Assembly (NCBI GenBank): GCA_025924845.1
Contig: JAICHN010000299.1
Span: 1-6,452, forward strand
Reading direction: 5' to 3'
DNA: 6,452 nucleotides
Origin: Chloroflexota bacterium
GTDB lineage: Bacteria > Chloroflexota > UBA5177 > JANWHV01
Below are positions 1 to 5,813 of this stretch, piece by piece. The position numbers and the translations under genes are program-made. The notes below the pieces were generated by a model that worked only from the letters and a program-made list of their open reading frames with translations, did not search any database and was not told where the DNA came from. Within the stretch, counting starts at the first letter, position 1. Each line of letters starts with the position of its first letter.

Positions 1-837
1 GAGCGTCAGGCCCTGCACCACGGGAAAATCGGCCTGCAGGGCCGAGGATACGAGCAGCCGCCCGATCCCCGGCCAGGCGAAGATATTTTCTATGACGATG
101 GCGCCGCCGATGATCATGCCGAGGCGCAGGCCCAGCAAGGTGATCGTAGAGATCAGGGCGTTCTTGAAGGCATGGACACCCAGGATTCGCCGGCGGTTCA
201 GTCCCTTGGCATGGAGGGTACGGATGTAGTCCTGTCGAAGCACTTCAATCATCGACGACCGCATTAACCGCAAGCTCAATCCGGTGCCTTCCGCTGCCAG
301 GGCGACGGCGGGGAGCACGAGCGTGGAAAGGCTCCCATACCCCGAGACCGGAAACAGCCGCCAATGGACCCCGAACAGCAGAACGAGCAAGAGCGCCAGC
401 CAGAAGCTGGGCACGGCCATGGCGACCAGAGCCCCGCCCGTGATCGAATAGTCGGCCCAGGTGTTGCGCCGCGCCGCCGCCAGGATGCCCAGCGGGAGGG
501 CCAGGGCATACGATAGCAGCAGCGCGGTACCCCCAAGCAGAAGGGTGGCCGGTAAGCGGTCACGAATCAGTTGGCCGACCGGCTCCCGATAGATGATCGA
601 TTCACCGAAATCGCCATGAATGGCTCGACCAAGGAATAGGAAATACTGCGTAACTACCGGCTTGTCCAGGCCGAGTTCGTGGCGGGCCTGTACCTGCACT
701 GATTGCGGCGCCGTGGGACCGACAAAAAGCTCCACCGGATCGCCCTGCCCCGTATGCAGCATGGCGAAGACGGCGATTGATACGAGAAACAGTAACGGTA
801 TGGCCACCGCCACCTTTCTGACTATGTAACGCCGCAC
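1..837 (-). CDS. DppB-type ABC transporter permease, 3' end beyond window
   Basis: Inner-membrane permease subunit of a family-5 ABC importer (peptide, nickel or oligosaccharide type). It would pair with a second DppC-like permease and ATPases expected beyond the left edge. The visible 279 residues start from GTG at 837. An in-frame TAA at 856-858, which is the stop of the upstream gene, lies just before it, and no ATG lies between. AAGGAGAGAG (848-857) supplies the ribosome site, so translation is probably coupled to the binding protein 18 bases upstream. Hydrophobic segments lie near residues 9-27, 97-121, 132-157, 170-190 and 229-254. The family's GDP motif follows the first segment (residues 32-34). 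The cytoplasmic EAA loop that docks the ATPase is at about 203-228 (DYIRTLHAKGL, then a conserved FKNAL). DppB proteins are usually about 305-340 residues, so only the C-terminal end is missing. Family is secure; substrate is unknown. Confidence 0.93.
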   Translation of the reverse strand, partial: MRRYIVRKVAVAIPLLFLVSIAVFAMLHTGQGDPVELFVGPTAPQSVQVQARHELGLDKPVVTQYFLFLGRAIHGDFGESIIYREPVGQLIRDRLPATLLLGGTALLLSYALALPLGILAAARRNTWADYSITGGALVAMAVPSFWLALLLVLLFGVHWRLFPVSGYGSLSTLVLPAVALAAEGTGLSLRLMRSSMIEVLRQDYIRTLHAKGLNRRRILGVHAFKNALISTITLLGLRLGMIIGGAIVIENIFAWPGIGRLLVSSALQADFPVVQGLTL

Positions 838-847
838 GGCAGCGACA

Positions 848-857
848 CTCTCTCCTT
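848..857 (-). promoter_or_regulatory. Ribosome binding site of permease gene
   Basis: AAGGAGAGAG on the minus strand ends 10 bases before the GTG start at 837 and overlaps the stop codon of the binding-protein gene. It decides the GTG start, because this is the only plausible start codon after the in-frame stop. The overlap fits translational coupling within one operon. Confidence 0.7.
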
Positions 858-2529
858 ACGAACTCAGCCACACGTCCTGCAGGTAGGCATACAACTGCCA
901 GGTATACGGCGCGAAGCCCTGTACACGCTTGTTCACGCCCCAGACCTGGGTGGGAGTATAGAGCGAAACCAGCGCCGCGTCATCCAGCAGGAGCTTCTGG
1001 ATTTGGTGGTAATCGGCAATGATATCCTTTGCCGTATTGGCCTGACGCGAGGCATCGAACAACGTATCGACCTTGGGGTTCTTGTAGCGCATGAAGTCCG
1101 GGGAGGGAATGTTTGCCGAGTCGGTGAACAAGCTGATGATGCTGGCGTTGTTCCAGACGTAGGGGAACAGGAACATATCGAACGTTCCCTTGGCGATGAT
1201 GCCGAAGAACGTGGCTTTATCGACCGGCTGCGGCACCACATTGATCCCGATCTGCCCGAGTTGCGCTTGAATGATCGAGGTATTCTGCTTGTCCTCCGAG
1301 GTGGTGGTGGTCAGCAGGTGGAGCGTATAGCTCTTGCCGCCCAACAACGATTTCGCCTTGGCGGGATTATAGTTGTAATAGCTCTCGGAGCCCGACCAGT
1401 ATTCGGGCGCCTGCTTCATCACCAGGCTGTTGGCCACGTTGCCGTAGCCGAGCAGCACGCTCTGCACGATGGCCTTGCGATCGATCGCGTAGGAAATAGC
1501 CTGGCGGATCGCCAGTTGGTTCGTCGGCGCCTTGGCGTGGTTAAAGCCCAGCCACACCACTTGCCAATCGGGCAGAGTGATGATGTTGAGATTCGCATTC
1601 CCCTTTAGCCTGGCGATATCGGGCGGGGCGATGGCATGCACGATATCCTGGTGGCCGGACTCCAATTCGATGGCGCGGGTGGCGGCATCAGGCAGCCATT
1701 TGTAGACGATGCTGTCCAGGTACGCCGTGCCCTTGTTCGTGATGAATGATGCCGGATCGGCGTAGTTGGGATTTCGCACTATCGTCACCTGATCGCCGGC
1801 CGCGTAGTTTTTGAGCATAAATGGTCCCGTGCCGGCGGCGCCCTTGATCCCGTAACCGCCGCCCTGGTTGTATGAAGCCCCGCCATACTTCTTCCAGGCC
1901 GCCGGACTGACGATGCCGGCAAAGAGCTGGGCGAAGGCAAAGGTCAGATTGGCGTCTGGATGCTTGAGCTGGAAGCGAAGCGTGTAGGGGCCGGGCGTGG
2001 TGATCGAGTCGACGGATGCCCAGTAGATGATGAACGGATTGCCGATCTTAGGATTGCGAATAGTGTCGAAGAACCACTTGGCGGCGGCGGCATTGAACGG
2101 GGTGCCGTCGTGAAACTTCTTGTCGCGCTTGAGCTGGAACGTCCAGGTCTTGCGATCCTTGGAGACGGTGTGGGATTCGGCGAGTTGGCCGACAAACTTG
2201 CCGTTCGGCGCCTGCACGAGCAGGTACTCATACATCTGCTGATTGGCGTCATCCATCCACGGACTGCTGATCGGGTTCTCCGGCGACGGCTCCAGATCCT
2301 GGCCATAGTGCAGCGTACCGCCCCGTACGGGACTGCCGGCCGAGGCGGCATGCGCCGTCTGCCGAAGCGGGGGGAACAACGGCGCCAAAACGCTGGAGGC
2401 GGCGACGACTCCGCCCAGCGCCGTCATGCGCCGCACGAAGGCGCGCCGATCGATGGTTCCTTCCAGGAAGTCCAGTTGAGTCCGGCGAATCCGCTCGTCG
2501 ATAGCACCATGATCATGATCGTCGATCAT
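856..2529 (-). CDS. Family-5 ABC solute-binding protein with Tat-type signal
   Basis: Extracytoplasmic substrate-binding component (SBP_bac_5 family, DppA/OppA type) that delivers a solute to the permease encoded just downstream. It has 557 residues, normal for the family. A polar 27-residue leader rich in Asp and His precedes a twin-arginine motif (RRAFVRR, residues 28-34). A hydrophobic stretch (about 37-52) and a likely AHA cleavage site near residue 61 follow, which suggests folded export by the Tat pathway. There is no lipobox cysteine, so the anchoring mode is unclear. The family signature WTFQLKRDKKFHDGTPFNA lies at about 129-147. Further typical elements are GTGPF with RNPNY, and AIRQAISYAIDRKAI in the second half. 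The ATG is chosen because AAGGAGGAG ends 7 bases upstream. Binding could be to peptides, oligosaccharides or other solutes; the sequence does not decide. Confidence 0.95.
   Translation of the reverse strand: MIDDHDHGAIDERIRRTQLDFLEGTIDRRAFVRRMTALGGVVAASSVLAPLFPPLRQTAHAASAGSPVRGGTLHYGQDLEPSPENPISSPWMDDANQQMYEYLLVQAPNGKFVGQLAESHTVSKDRKTWTFQLKRDKKFHDGTPFNAAAAKWFFDTIRNPKIGNPFIIYWASVDSITTPGPYTLRFQLKHPDANLTFAFAQLFAGIVSPAAWKKYGGASYNQGGGYGIKGAAGTGPFMLKNYAAGDQVTIVRNPNYADPASFITNKGTAYLDSIVYKWLPDAATRAIELESGHQDIVHAIAPPDIARLKGNANLNIITLPDWQVVWLGFNHAKAPTNQLAIRQAISYAIDRKAIVQSVLLGYGNVANSLVMKQAPEYWSGSESYYNYNPAKAKSLLGGKSYTLHLLTTTTSEDKQNTSIIQAQLGQIGINVVPQPVDKATFFGIIAKGTFDMFLFPYVWNNASIISLFTDSANIPSPDFMRYKNPKVDTLFDASRQANTAKDIIADYHQIQKLLLDDAALVSLYTPTQVWGVNKRVQGFAPYTWQLYAYLQDVWLSS
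2416..2448 (-). other. Twin-arginine signal region of the binding protein
   Basis: This stretch encodes the end of the charged region (RRAFVRR) and the start of the hydrophobic core of the export signal. The pattern resembles the Tat consensus of two arginines, a variable residue, Phe and a hydrophobic residue, followed by a weakly hydrophobic Gly/Ala/Val segment. Whether Tat export really occurs is inferred from this pattern alone. Confidence 0.7.
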
Positions 2530-2536
2530 CCGTACG

Positions 2537-2545
2537 CTCCTCCTT
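2537..2545 (-). promoter_or_regulatory. Strong ribosome binding site of binding-protein gene
   Basis: AAGGAGGAG on the minus strand is a near-perfect Shine-Dalgarno, 7 bases ahead of the ATG at 2529. It fixes the start and explains why the unusual Asp/His-rich leader should be accepted as translated. A strong site suits a binding protein, which is normally made in excess of its permease. Confidence 0.85.
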
Positions 2546-2781
2546 CAGCTACACAGGGATTAAGCACTACAAAAGAACCTAACCGTGTACCGTGGGGTCC
2601 GCGGGCTCCATACGATTCACCGCCGGCCGATAAAACTCCTCGTACGGGCGCACTATACAATCATCATTATCGCGCTGAAGGGCTTAGCGTGATAGGGGGA
2701 GCGACGCTGGTACGTGGCAGTTAGGATACAAGAGACAACAGGCGTGACACAAGACATACTTGTAATGTCGCTTCGTAGATC

Positions 2782-2789
2782 GGGGAGGA
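2782..2789 (+). promoter_or_regulatory. Ribosome binding site of aldo/keto reductase
   Basis: GGGGAGGA ends 4 bases before the ATG at 2794 (5 bases counted from the GGAGG core). It supports the start that gives the canonical N-terminus MEYRQLGRSGL. Confidence 0.8.
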
Positions 2790-2793
2790 AGAG

Positions 2794-3846
2794 ATGGAAT
2801 ATCGCCAATTGGGCCGATCAGGGCTCCGGGTCTCGGTATTGACGCTCGGCACCATGGCGTTCGGCCGAACCGCGCCGACCCGAATCGGCGCGGTCGATCT
2901 GGTCGGCGCTCGACGCCAGATCGACCTGGCCCTGGACGCCGGGGTGAATCTGTTCGATACGGCCGACGTCTATGGGAGCGGCGCCTCCGAGGAGACGGTC
3001 GGCCAGGCGATTGCCGGGCGCCGCGATCGCCTGCTGCTGGCCACCAAAGCCCGCATGCGGACGGGAGAAGGTCAGAACGATACCGGACTCTCCCGCTACC
3101 ACCTGATCCGCTCGTGCGAGGCAAGCCTGCGGCGCCTGGGTACCGACCACATCGACCTCTATCAGGTACACGAATGGGACGGCCAAACCCCTCTGGAGGA
3201 GACGCTGGAGGCGCTCGATGCCCTGGTGCGCACGGGTAAGGTCCGCTACATCGGAAGCTCAAACTACGCGGGCTGGCAGTTGGTCAAGGCGCTCGCTACA
3301 TCCGACCGGCTAGGTTATCAACGCTTCATCAGTCAGCAGATCTACTACACTTTGCAGGCCCGCGACGCGGAATACGAACTGATCCCCGCCGGTATCGACC
3401 AGGGAGTGAGCGTGCTGGTCTGGAGCCCGCTGGCGGGCGGATTGCTTTCGGGAAAGTACCGTCGAGGGCAGCCGGCGCCGGCGGGCGCACGCCATTTCGG
3501 GGGGTGGACCGAGCCGCCGGTACACGACGAGACAAAGCTCTACGATACCATCGAGGTAATCGTCGAAATCGCCGCCGCGCACGAGGTCTCCCCCTCCCAG
3601 GTCGCCCTCGCCTGGCTGCTGGGTAGGCCCGCCGTGGCCTCGCTGGTGATCGGCGCCCGCAACGAGGAGCAGCTTACCGATAACCTGCGATCGGTCGATT
3701 TGCAGCTGTCCGCCGACGATCGAGCCCGCCTGGACGCGGTCAGCGCCCCAACCCTGCTCTATCCCTACTGGCATCAGGCGGAAGGCGGCGCCGACCGTCT
3801 TGGCGCGGCGGACCTCTCGTTGCTTGCACCGTTCCTGAAAGGTTAA
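2794..3846 (+). CDS. Aldo/keto reductase, NAD(P)H-dependent
   Basis: Cytoplasmic (alpha/beta)8-barrel oxidoreductase that interconverts a carbonyl and an alcohol, with NADPH the usual cofactor. Its 350 residues match the longer bacterial members of the family. The catalytic tetrad is complete: Asp55, Tyr60, Lys85 and His126, in the contexts FDTADVYG, ATKAR and QVHEWD. Other family landmarks are GSSNY (154-158), WSPLAGGLLSGKY (210-222) and the cofactor-phosphate region GARNEEQLTDNL (from 287). The C-terminal LYPYWHQ (322-328) is typical, from memory, of a widespread subgroup resembling Polaromonas PsAKR. Codons and composition match the neighbours. It is divergent from the importer operon and 280 bases ahead of the dehydrogenase gene. 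A role in sugar or carbonyl metabolism with the imported solute is possible but unproved. Confidence 0.95.
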   Translation: MEYRQLGRSGLRVSVLTLGTMAFGRTAPTRIGAVDLVGARRQIDLALDAGVNLFDTADVYGSGASEETVGQAIAGRRDRLLLATKARMRTGEGQNDTGLSRYHLIRSCEASLRRLGTDHIDLYQVHEWDGQTPLEETLEALDALVRTGKVRYIGSSNYAGWQLVKALATSDRLGYQRFISQQIYYTLQARDAEYELIPAGIDQGVSVLVWSPLAGGLLSGKYRRGQPAPAGARHFGGWTEPPVHDETKLYDTIEVIVEIAAAHEVSPSQVALAWLLGRPAVASLVIGARNEEQLTDNLRSVDLQLSADDRARLDAVSAPTLLYPYWHQAEGGADRLGAADLSLLAPFLKG

Positions 3847-3907
3847 TGCTTACGGGGTTGGCGTAGTGCGGTGGGCGCGGGCCATTGGAGCGAGGAGGAT
3901 CCCTTCG

Positions 3908-3940
3908 ATGGGGATGATCGATCAGGAAATCACGGCCTGA
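3908..3940 (+). CDS. Possible ten-codon ORF with strong Shine-Dalgarno
   Basis: The ORF reads MGMIDQEITA and then TGA. Its ATG lies 9 bases after AGGAGG (3893-3898), as good a ribosome site as those of the real genes here. It lies 61 bases after the reductase stop and about 190 bases before the dehydrogenase. It could be a leader peptide, the remnant start of a lost gene, or chance. The peptide has no run of one amino acid that would mark classical attenuation. Nothing is known about its function. Confidence 0.25.
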   Translation: MGMIDQEITA

Positions 3941-3960
3941 AGGCCACGCTAGGCGGGCAA

Positions 3961-3994
3961 ATGAGCCTCCCCGGCATAAATGCCGGGGCTTCAT
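3961..3994. repeat. REP-like GC-rich hairpin
   Basis: The core is CCCCGGCA, loop TAAA, TGCCGGGG (3969-3976 and 3981-3988), with perfect pairing. Outer bases ATGA and TCAT pair after a small bulge, so the whole 34-base element folds on itself. This form, a GC stem with an imperfect base and a GGGGCTTCAT-like edge, resembles extragenic palindromes seen in many copies in some bacteria. Only one copy is in the window, so repeat status is inferred. The absence of a thymine run argues against a standard terminator, though it could stall or protect the end of the reductase transcript. Confidence 0.5.
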
Positions 3995-4006
3995 TGATCC
4001 GGATCA
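3995..4006. other. 12-base perfect palindrome
   Basis: TGATCCGGATCA is fully self-complementary and lies directly against the REP-like hairpin, upstream of a weak promoter candidate for the dehydrogenase. It could be an operator half-site pair for a small dimeric regulator, or chance. Confidence 0.25.
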
Positions 4007-4056
4007 GTCGCTTGCCATGGGCCGCGGCCGGAAGGTAGGGATGAGCGACGGTGGAC

Positions 4057-4101
4057 CGCGACCAGACGGCAGGCTGTTTCAGAGCCTGCCGTCTGGTCGC
4101 G
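4057..4101 (+). promoter_or_regulatory. Perfect 19-bp stem-loop in dehydrogenase leader
   Basis: The left arm is 4057-4075 (CGCGACCAGACGGCAGGCT). Its exact reverse complement occupies 4083-4101, leaving the 7-base loop GTTTCAG. Pairing stops sharply at both ends. The structure ends 9 bases before the ribosome site (4111-4117) and 25 bases before the ATG. It has no thymine tail on either strand, so it does not look like a complete intrinsic terminator. It may protect the 5' end of the mRNA, insulate it from upstream readthrough, act in transcription control, or be an inserted palindromic element. The palindrome is plain in the sequence; the role is inferred. Confidence 0.7.
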
Positions 4102-4110
4102 TATCGAGCA

Positions 4111-4117
4111 GAGGGAG
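4111..4117 (+). promoter_or_regulatory. Ribosome binding site of dehydrogenase gene
   Basis: GAGGGAG lies 9 bases before the ATG at 4127. It supports the start that gives the short, normal N-terminus ahead of the nucleotide-binding glycine motif, and it remains outside the adjacent stem-loop. Confidence 0.7.
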
Positions 4118-4126
4118 ACGGCAACC

Positions 4127-4867
4127 ATGGCAGAGGGCATCGAGGGCCGGGTCGCGCTGGTGACCGGGGCCGGATCCGGGGTTGGCCGGGCCACCGCCCT
4201 GGCACTGGCCCGGGCCGGCTTGGCGGTAGGACTGGCGGGGCGCAGACAAGCGGCGCTGGAGGAGAGCGCCGCGGACATTCACGCCGCGGTACCCCACGCG
4301 CGGGTTGTGGTCACCGCGGGCGATGTGTCAATCCCCGAGGATGTGCTGCGGATCACAGGGAATGTCGAGGAGCGCCTTGGCGCCATCGAAATCCTGGTGA
4401 ACAATGCCGGGGTGAACGTGCCCGCGCGTGCCTTGAGGGAGTTATCGTGGGCCGATTGGCAGCGCATTATAGAGGTCAACCTACACGGCTGTTACCTCTG
4501 CGCCCAGGCGGTGCTGCCCGGTATGCGCAAGCGGGGCGGGGGCACGCTGATTCACGTAGGCTCGTATGCCGCGCGCCGACCAGGCGTAGTGGCGGGGGCC
4601 GCCTATACGGCGGCAAAGGCAGGATTGGCGGGCCTGAGCGGCGTGATCAACGCCGAGGAGAGTGTACACGGCATTCGCAGCACAGTGATCACGCTGGGCG
4701 AAGCCAATACGCCGATCCTCGATCTCCGGCCGCATCCACCTTCGGGAGAATCACGGGTCTATGCCGTACAGCCGGAGGACGTAGCGGCGTGCATCGAACT
4801 GATCGCGCGGCTTCCGGCGCGTGTCACGATCGAGGACATCGTAGTGGCGCCCACCCGTCGTGGTTGA
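4127..4867 (+). CDS. Short-chain dehydrogenase/reductase (SDR), NADP-type
   Basis: Cytoplasmic Rossmann-fold oxidoreductase of the classical SDR family (246 residues, normal length), acting on an alcohol or ketone substrate. The cofactor motif TGAGSGVG is at 13-20. Arg39-Arg40 after the second strand favour NADP(H). Asp66-Val67 fit the adenine-contact position, and NNAG is at 92-95. The catalytic tetrad is Asn118, Ser146, Tyr160 and Lys164, the last two within YTAAK. Ser to Tyr spacing is 14, one more than in the best-known members. The usual Pro-Gly after the sixth strand reads Leu-Gly (ITLGEANTPIL), a small departure in a cofactor-side loop. The C-terminus is short, with a QPEDVA helix. It is preceded by the leader stem-loop. 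Substrate is unknown; a link to the neighbouring aldo/keto reductase is conjecture. Confidence 0.94.
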   Translation: MAEGIEGRVALVTGAGSGVGRATALALARAGLAVGLAGRRQAALEESAADIHAAVPHARVVVTAGDVSIPEDVLRITGNVEERLGAIEILVNNAGVNVPARALRELSWADWQRIIEVNLHGCYLCAQAVLPGMRKRGGGTLIHVGSYAARRPGVVAGAAYTAAKAGLAGLSGVINAEESVHGIRSTVITLGEANTPILDLRPHPPSGESRVYAVQPEDVAACIELIARLPARVTIEDIVVAPTRRG

Positions 4868-5152
4868 GGCACCCTGGGCGGTTGCCCGGTCGGGCAACGG
4901 CCAATGCCGGCAAAATCCTCCATTCCAGCAGCAGAGGATCATGCTTTCACCCACTCCGCGGATCAGATAGCGTGGCGGGGCGGGCCACATTTCAGGTTGG
5001 GGGGCGTAGACCTTACCGGCGGCAGTCCGCTCCCAGCCCGTCTGTCCAGGAGAGACCCTACCGCATCGCGAGTGCATGGATACCAACACGGAATAAGGTA
5101 CACCCCAGCCGGTACGAGAGGCTCCGCGAAAGTGTGAGAGGAGTGAGCGACG
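4868..5152. other. Intergenic region before exported protein gene
   Basis: This 285-base gap holds one hairpin right after the dehydrogenase stop. I see no convincing gene, RNA or promoter in the rest. The short frames inside it have unlikely composition and no good ribosome site. It should hold the promoter of the exported-protein gene unless that gene is read through from the dehydrogenase. Confidence 0.4.
4881..4898. terminator. Short hairpin after dehydrogenase stop
   Basis: GTTGCCCG and CGGGCAAC pair perfectly around GT, 13 bases after the stop codon. In practice this makes a 7-bp stem with a 4-base loop. The position fits a transcript end, but no thymine run follows, so termination, if any, would be weak or factor-assisted. 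Confidence 0.4.
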
Positions 5153-5728
5153 ATGGGACACCGCGCAAGGCAAATATTCGACAGCCAGGCATCTGGGCAC
5201 CAGGCAAGGCGACGAGCCTGCCTGAGCATTGGTTATCTTGCGCTGGTCTGGCTCCTGATTATACCGTCAAGCCGGGCGGCATGGGCCAGGCAGGCCACAA
5301 CGACGGACCGCCTGGCGCGTGGTACGGCAACGGCCCAGGCTCGGCCGAACCGCTTCGTCCTTCAAGACAGCCGCACCGGCACCGGTATCACCTATTCGAC
5401 CAGTAGCCTCAGCGGCAAGCCTCAATTCTCCTATCGGGATGCACGCCGGCGCACCTCCTTCGTGGGCAAGGAGATCCGCACCAAGCCCAGCGAGATCGGC
5501 ACCTTGGTCACCGTGACGCTGAAGGCGGTCCCCGACTTGCGCGTCGTCACCCTGACCCTGCTGCTGCCGGAGATCAATCTGCCGAACAGTGGCCGGACGG
5601 CCTTTACCACCACGGCGATCGTGGCTACGGCGCGCACCAGCATCGGCGGTCCCAGCCTGATTAAAGGCGCCGTGCAGTCGTATCGTACGCTGACCTTGCG
5701 AGGGACCGCACAATTCGTCGTTTACTGA
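5153..5728 (+). CDS. Exported protein of unknown function
   Basis: I cannot assign this 191-residue protein to a named family. It starts with a basic stretch (RRR at 19-21) and a hydrophobic segment (about 24-38), then AWA near residue 45, which fits a Sec signal peptide or an N-terminal anchor. The mature part is rich in Thr, Ser and short alternating hydrophobic runs. Examples are GTGITYSTSSLSGKPQFSYR (about 75-94) and a long run of beta-like segments ending FVVY, so a beta-sandwich fold seems likely. There is no cysteine outside the signal region, and no catalytic motif is visible. From memory, similar unannotated secreted proteins occur in Ktedonobacteria-like genomes. The ATG follows GAGAGGAG (5136-5143) at 9 bases. 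The long basic N-terminus before the hydrophobic core is unusual, and a later start cannot be excluded. The gene converges on the OsmC-family gene. Confidence 0.8.
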   Translation: MGHRARQIFDSQASGHQARRRACLSIGYLALVWLLIIPSSRAAWARQATTTDRLARGTATAQARPNRFVLQDSRTGTGITYSTSSLSGKPQFSYRDARRRTSFVGKEIRTKPSEIGTLVTVTLKAVPDLRVVTLTLLLPEINLPNSGRTAFTTTAIVATARTSIGGPSLIKGAVQSYRTLTLRGTAQFVVY

Positions 5729-5757
5729 CCCCCCCGCCTCGACTCAGCGGTGAATCT

Positions 5758-5774
5758 CGGCGCCGGCAGCGCCG
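5758..5774. terminator. Candidate shared terminator hairpin between convergent genes
   Basis: CGGCGC and GCGCCG pair around the loop CGGCA, between the stop codons of the exported-protein gene (plus) and the OsmC-family gene (minus). The position suits a two-way terminator. The stem is only 6 bp, and neither strand has a clear thymine run, so this is weak. Confidence 0.35.
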
Positions 5775-5813
5775 TTGAGGATAGGGTTTATCGGTGCCCA
5801 CTGTTGCGAGCCG

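Larger units (their letters stand above)
2530..2793. promoter_or_regulatory. Divergent intergenic region, importer operon versus aldo/keto reductase
   Basis: This 264-base gap lies between two genes read outward, so it must hold promoters for both, and possibly a shared operator. TATACAAT at 2654-2661 is the best -10-like element on the plus strand. On the minus strand the same spot reads TATAGT, with a weak TTCAGC 16 bases upstream. Neither has a good -35, so no promoter is called firmly. An imperfect dyad near 2746-2769 (ACAAG, five bases, CTTGT at its centre, flanked by GACA and TGTC) lies just before the reductase ribosome site and could bind a regulator. No gene is visible in the region. 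Confidence 0.4.
3847..4126. other. Structured intergenic region before the dehydrogenase gene
   Basis: This gap of 280 bases holds no ordinary gene but is rich in structure. In order it contains a ten-codon ORF with a strong ribosome site, a REP-like GC hairpin, the palindrome TGATCCGGATCA, and a perfect 19-bp stem-loop just ahead of the dehydrogenase start. A weak promoter candidate is TTGCCA (4012-4017), 18 bases, then TAGGGA (4036-4041). If it is used, transcription would start close to the stem-loop. No run of thymines follows any of the hairpins, so none is a standard intrinsic terminator. Confidence 0.5.

Noticed and set aside
1003..1608. Plus-strand open frame of 201 codons antisense to the binding-protein gene
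   Set aside because: Same reason: a shadow of a real gene with no ribosome site or domain signal.
2633..2661. Plus-strand promoter with TACAAT as -10
   Set aside because: The -10 is good, but no -35-like sequence lies 16-18 bases upstream, so it is only mentioned within the divergent region entry.
1960..2724. Plus-strand open frame of 254 codons antisense to the binding-protein gene
   Set aside because: It mirrors a well-supported gene, has no family motifs, and long antisense frames are expected at this GC content.
4904..5137. Possible 77-codon gene in the spacer before the exported protein
   Set aside because: No Shine-Dalgarno, unlikely composition and no recognisable features.
4868..5152. 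RNA gene or riboswitch in this spacer
   Set aside because: No tRNA-like fold, no known riboswitch core and no strong pairing beyond the short hairpin after the SDR stop.
4051..5406. Plus-strand open frame of about 451 codons from a GTG, covering the SDR gene and part of the exported-protein gene
   Set aside because: It overlaps the clear SDR in another frame, is Arg/Gly-rich with no recognisable domain, and its GTG lies at the edge of the stem-loop without a ribosome site. It is a GC-driven shadow.
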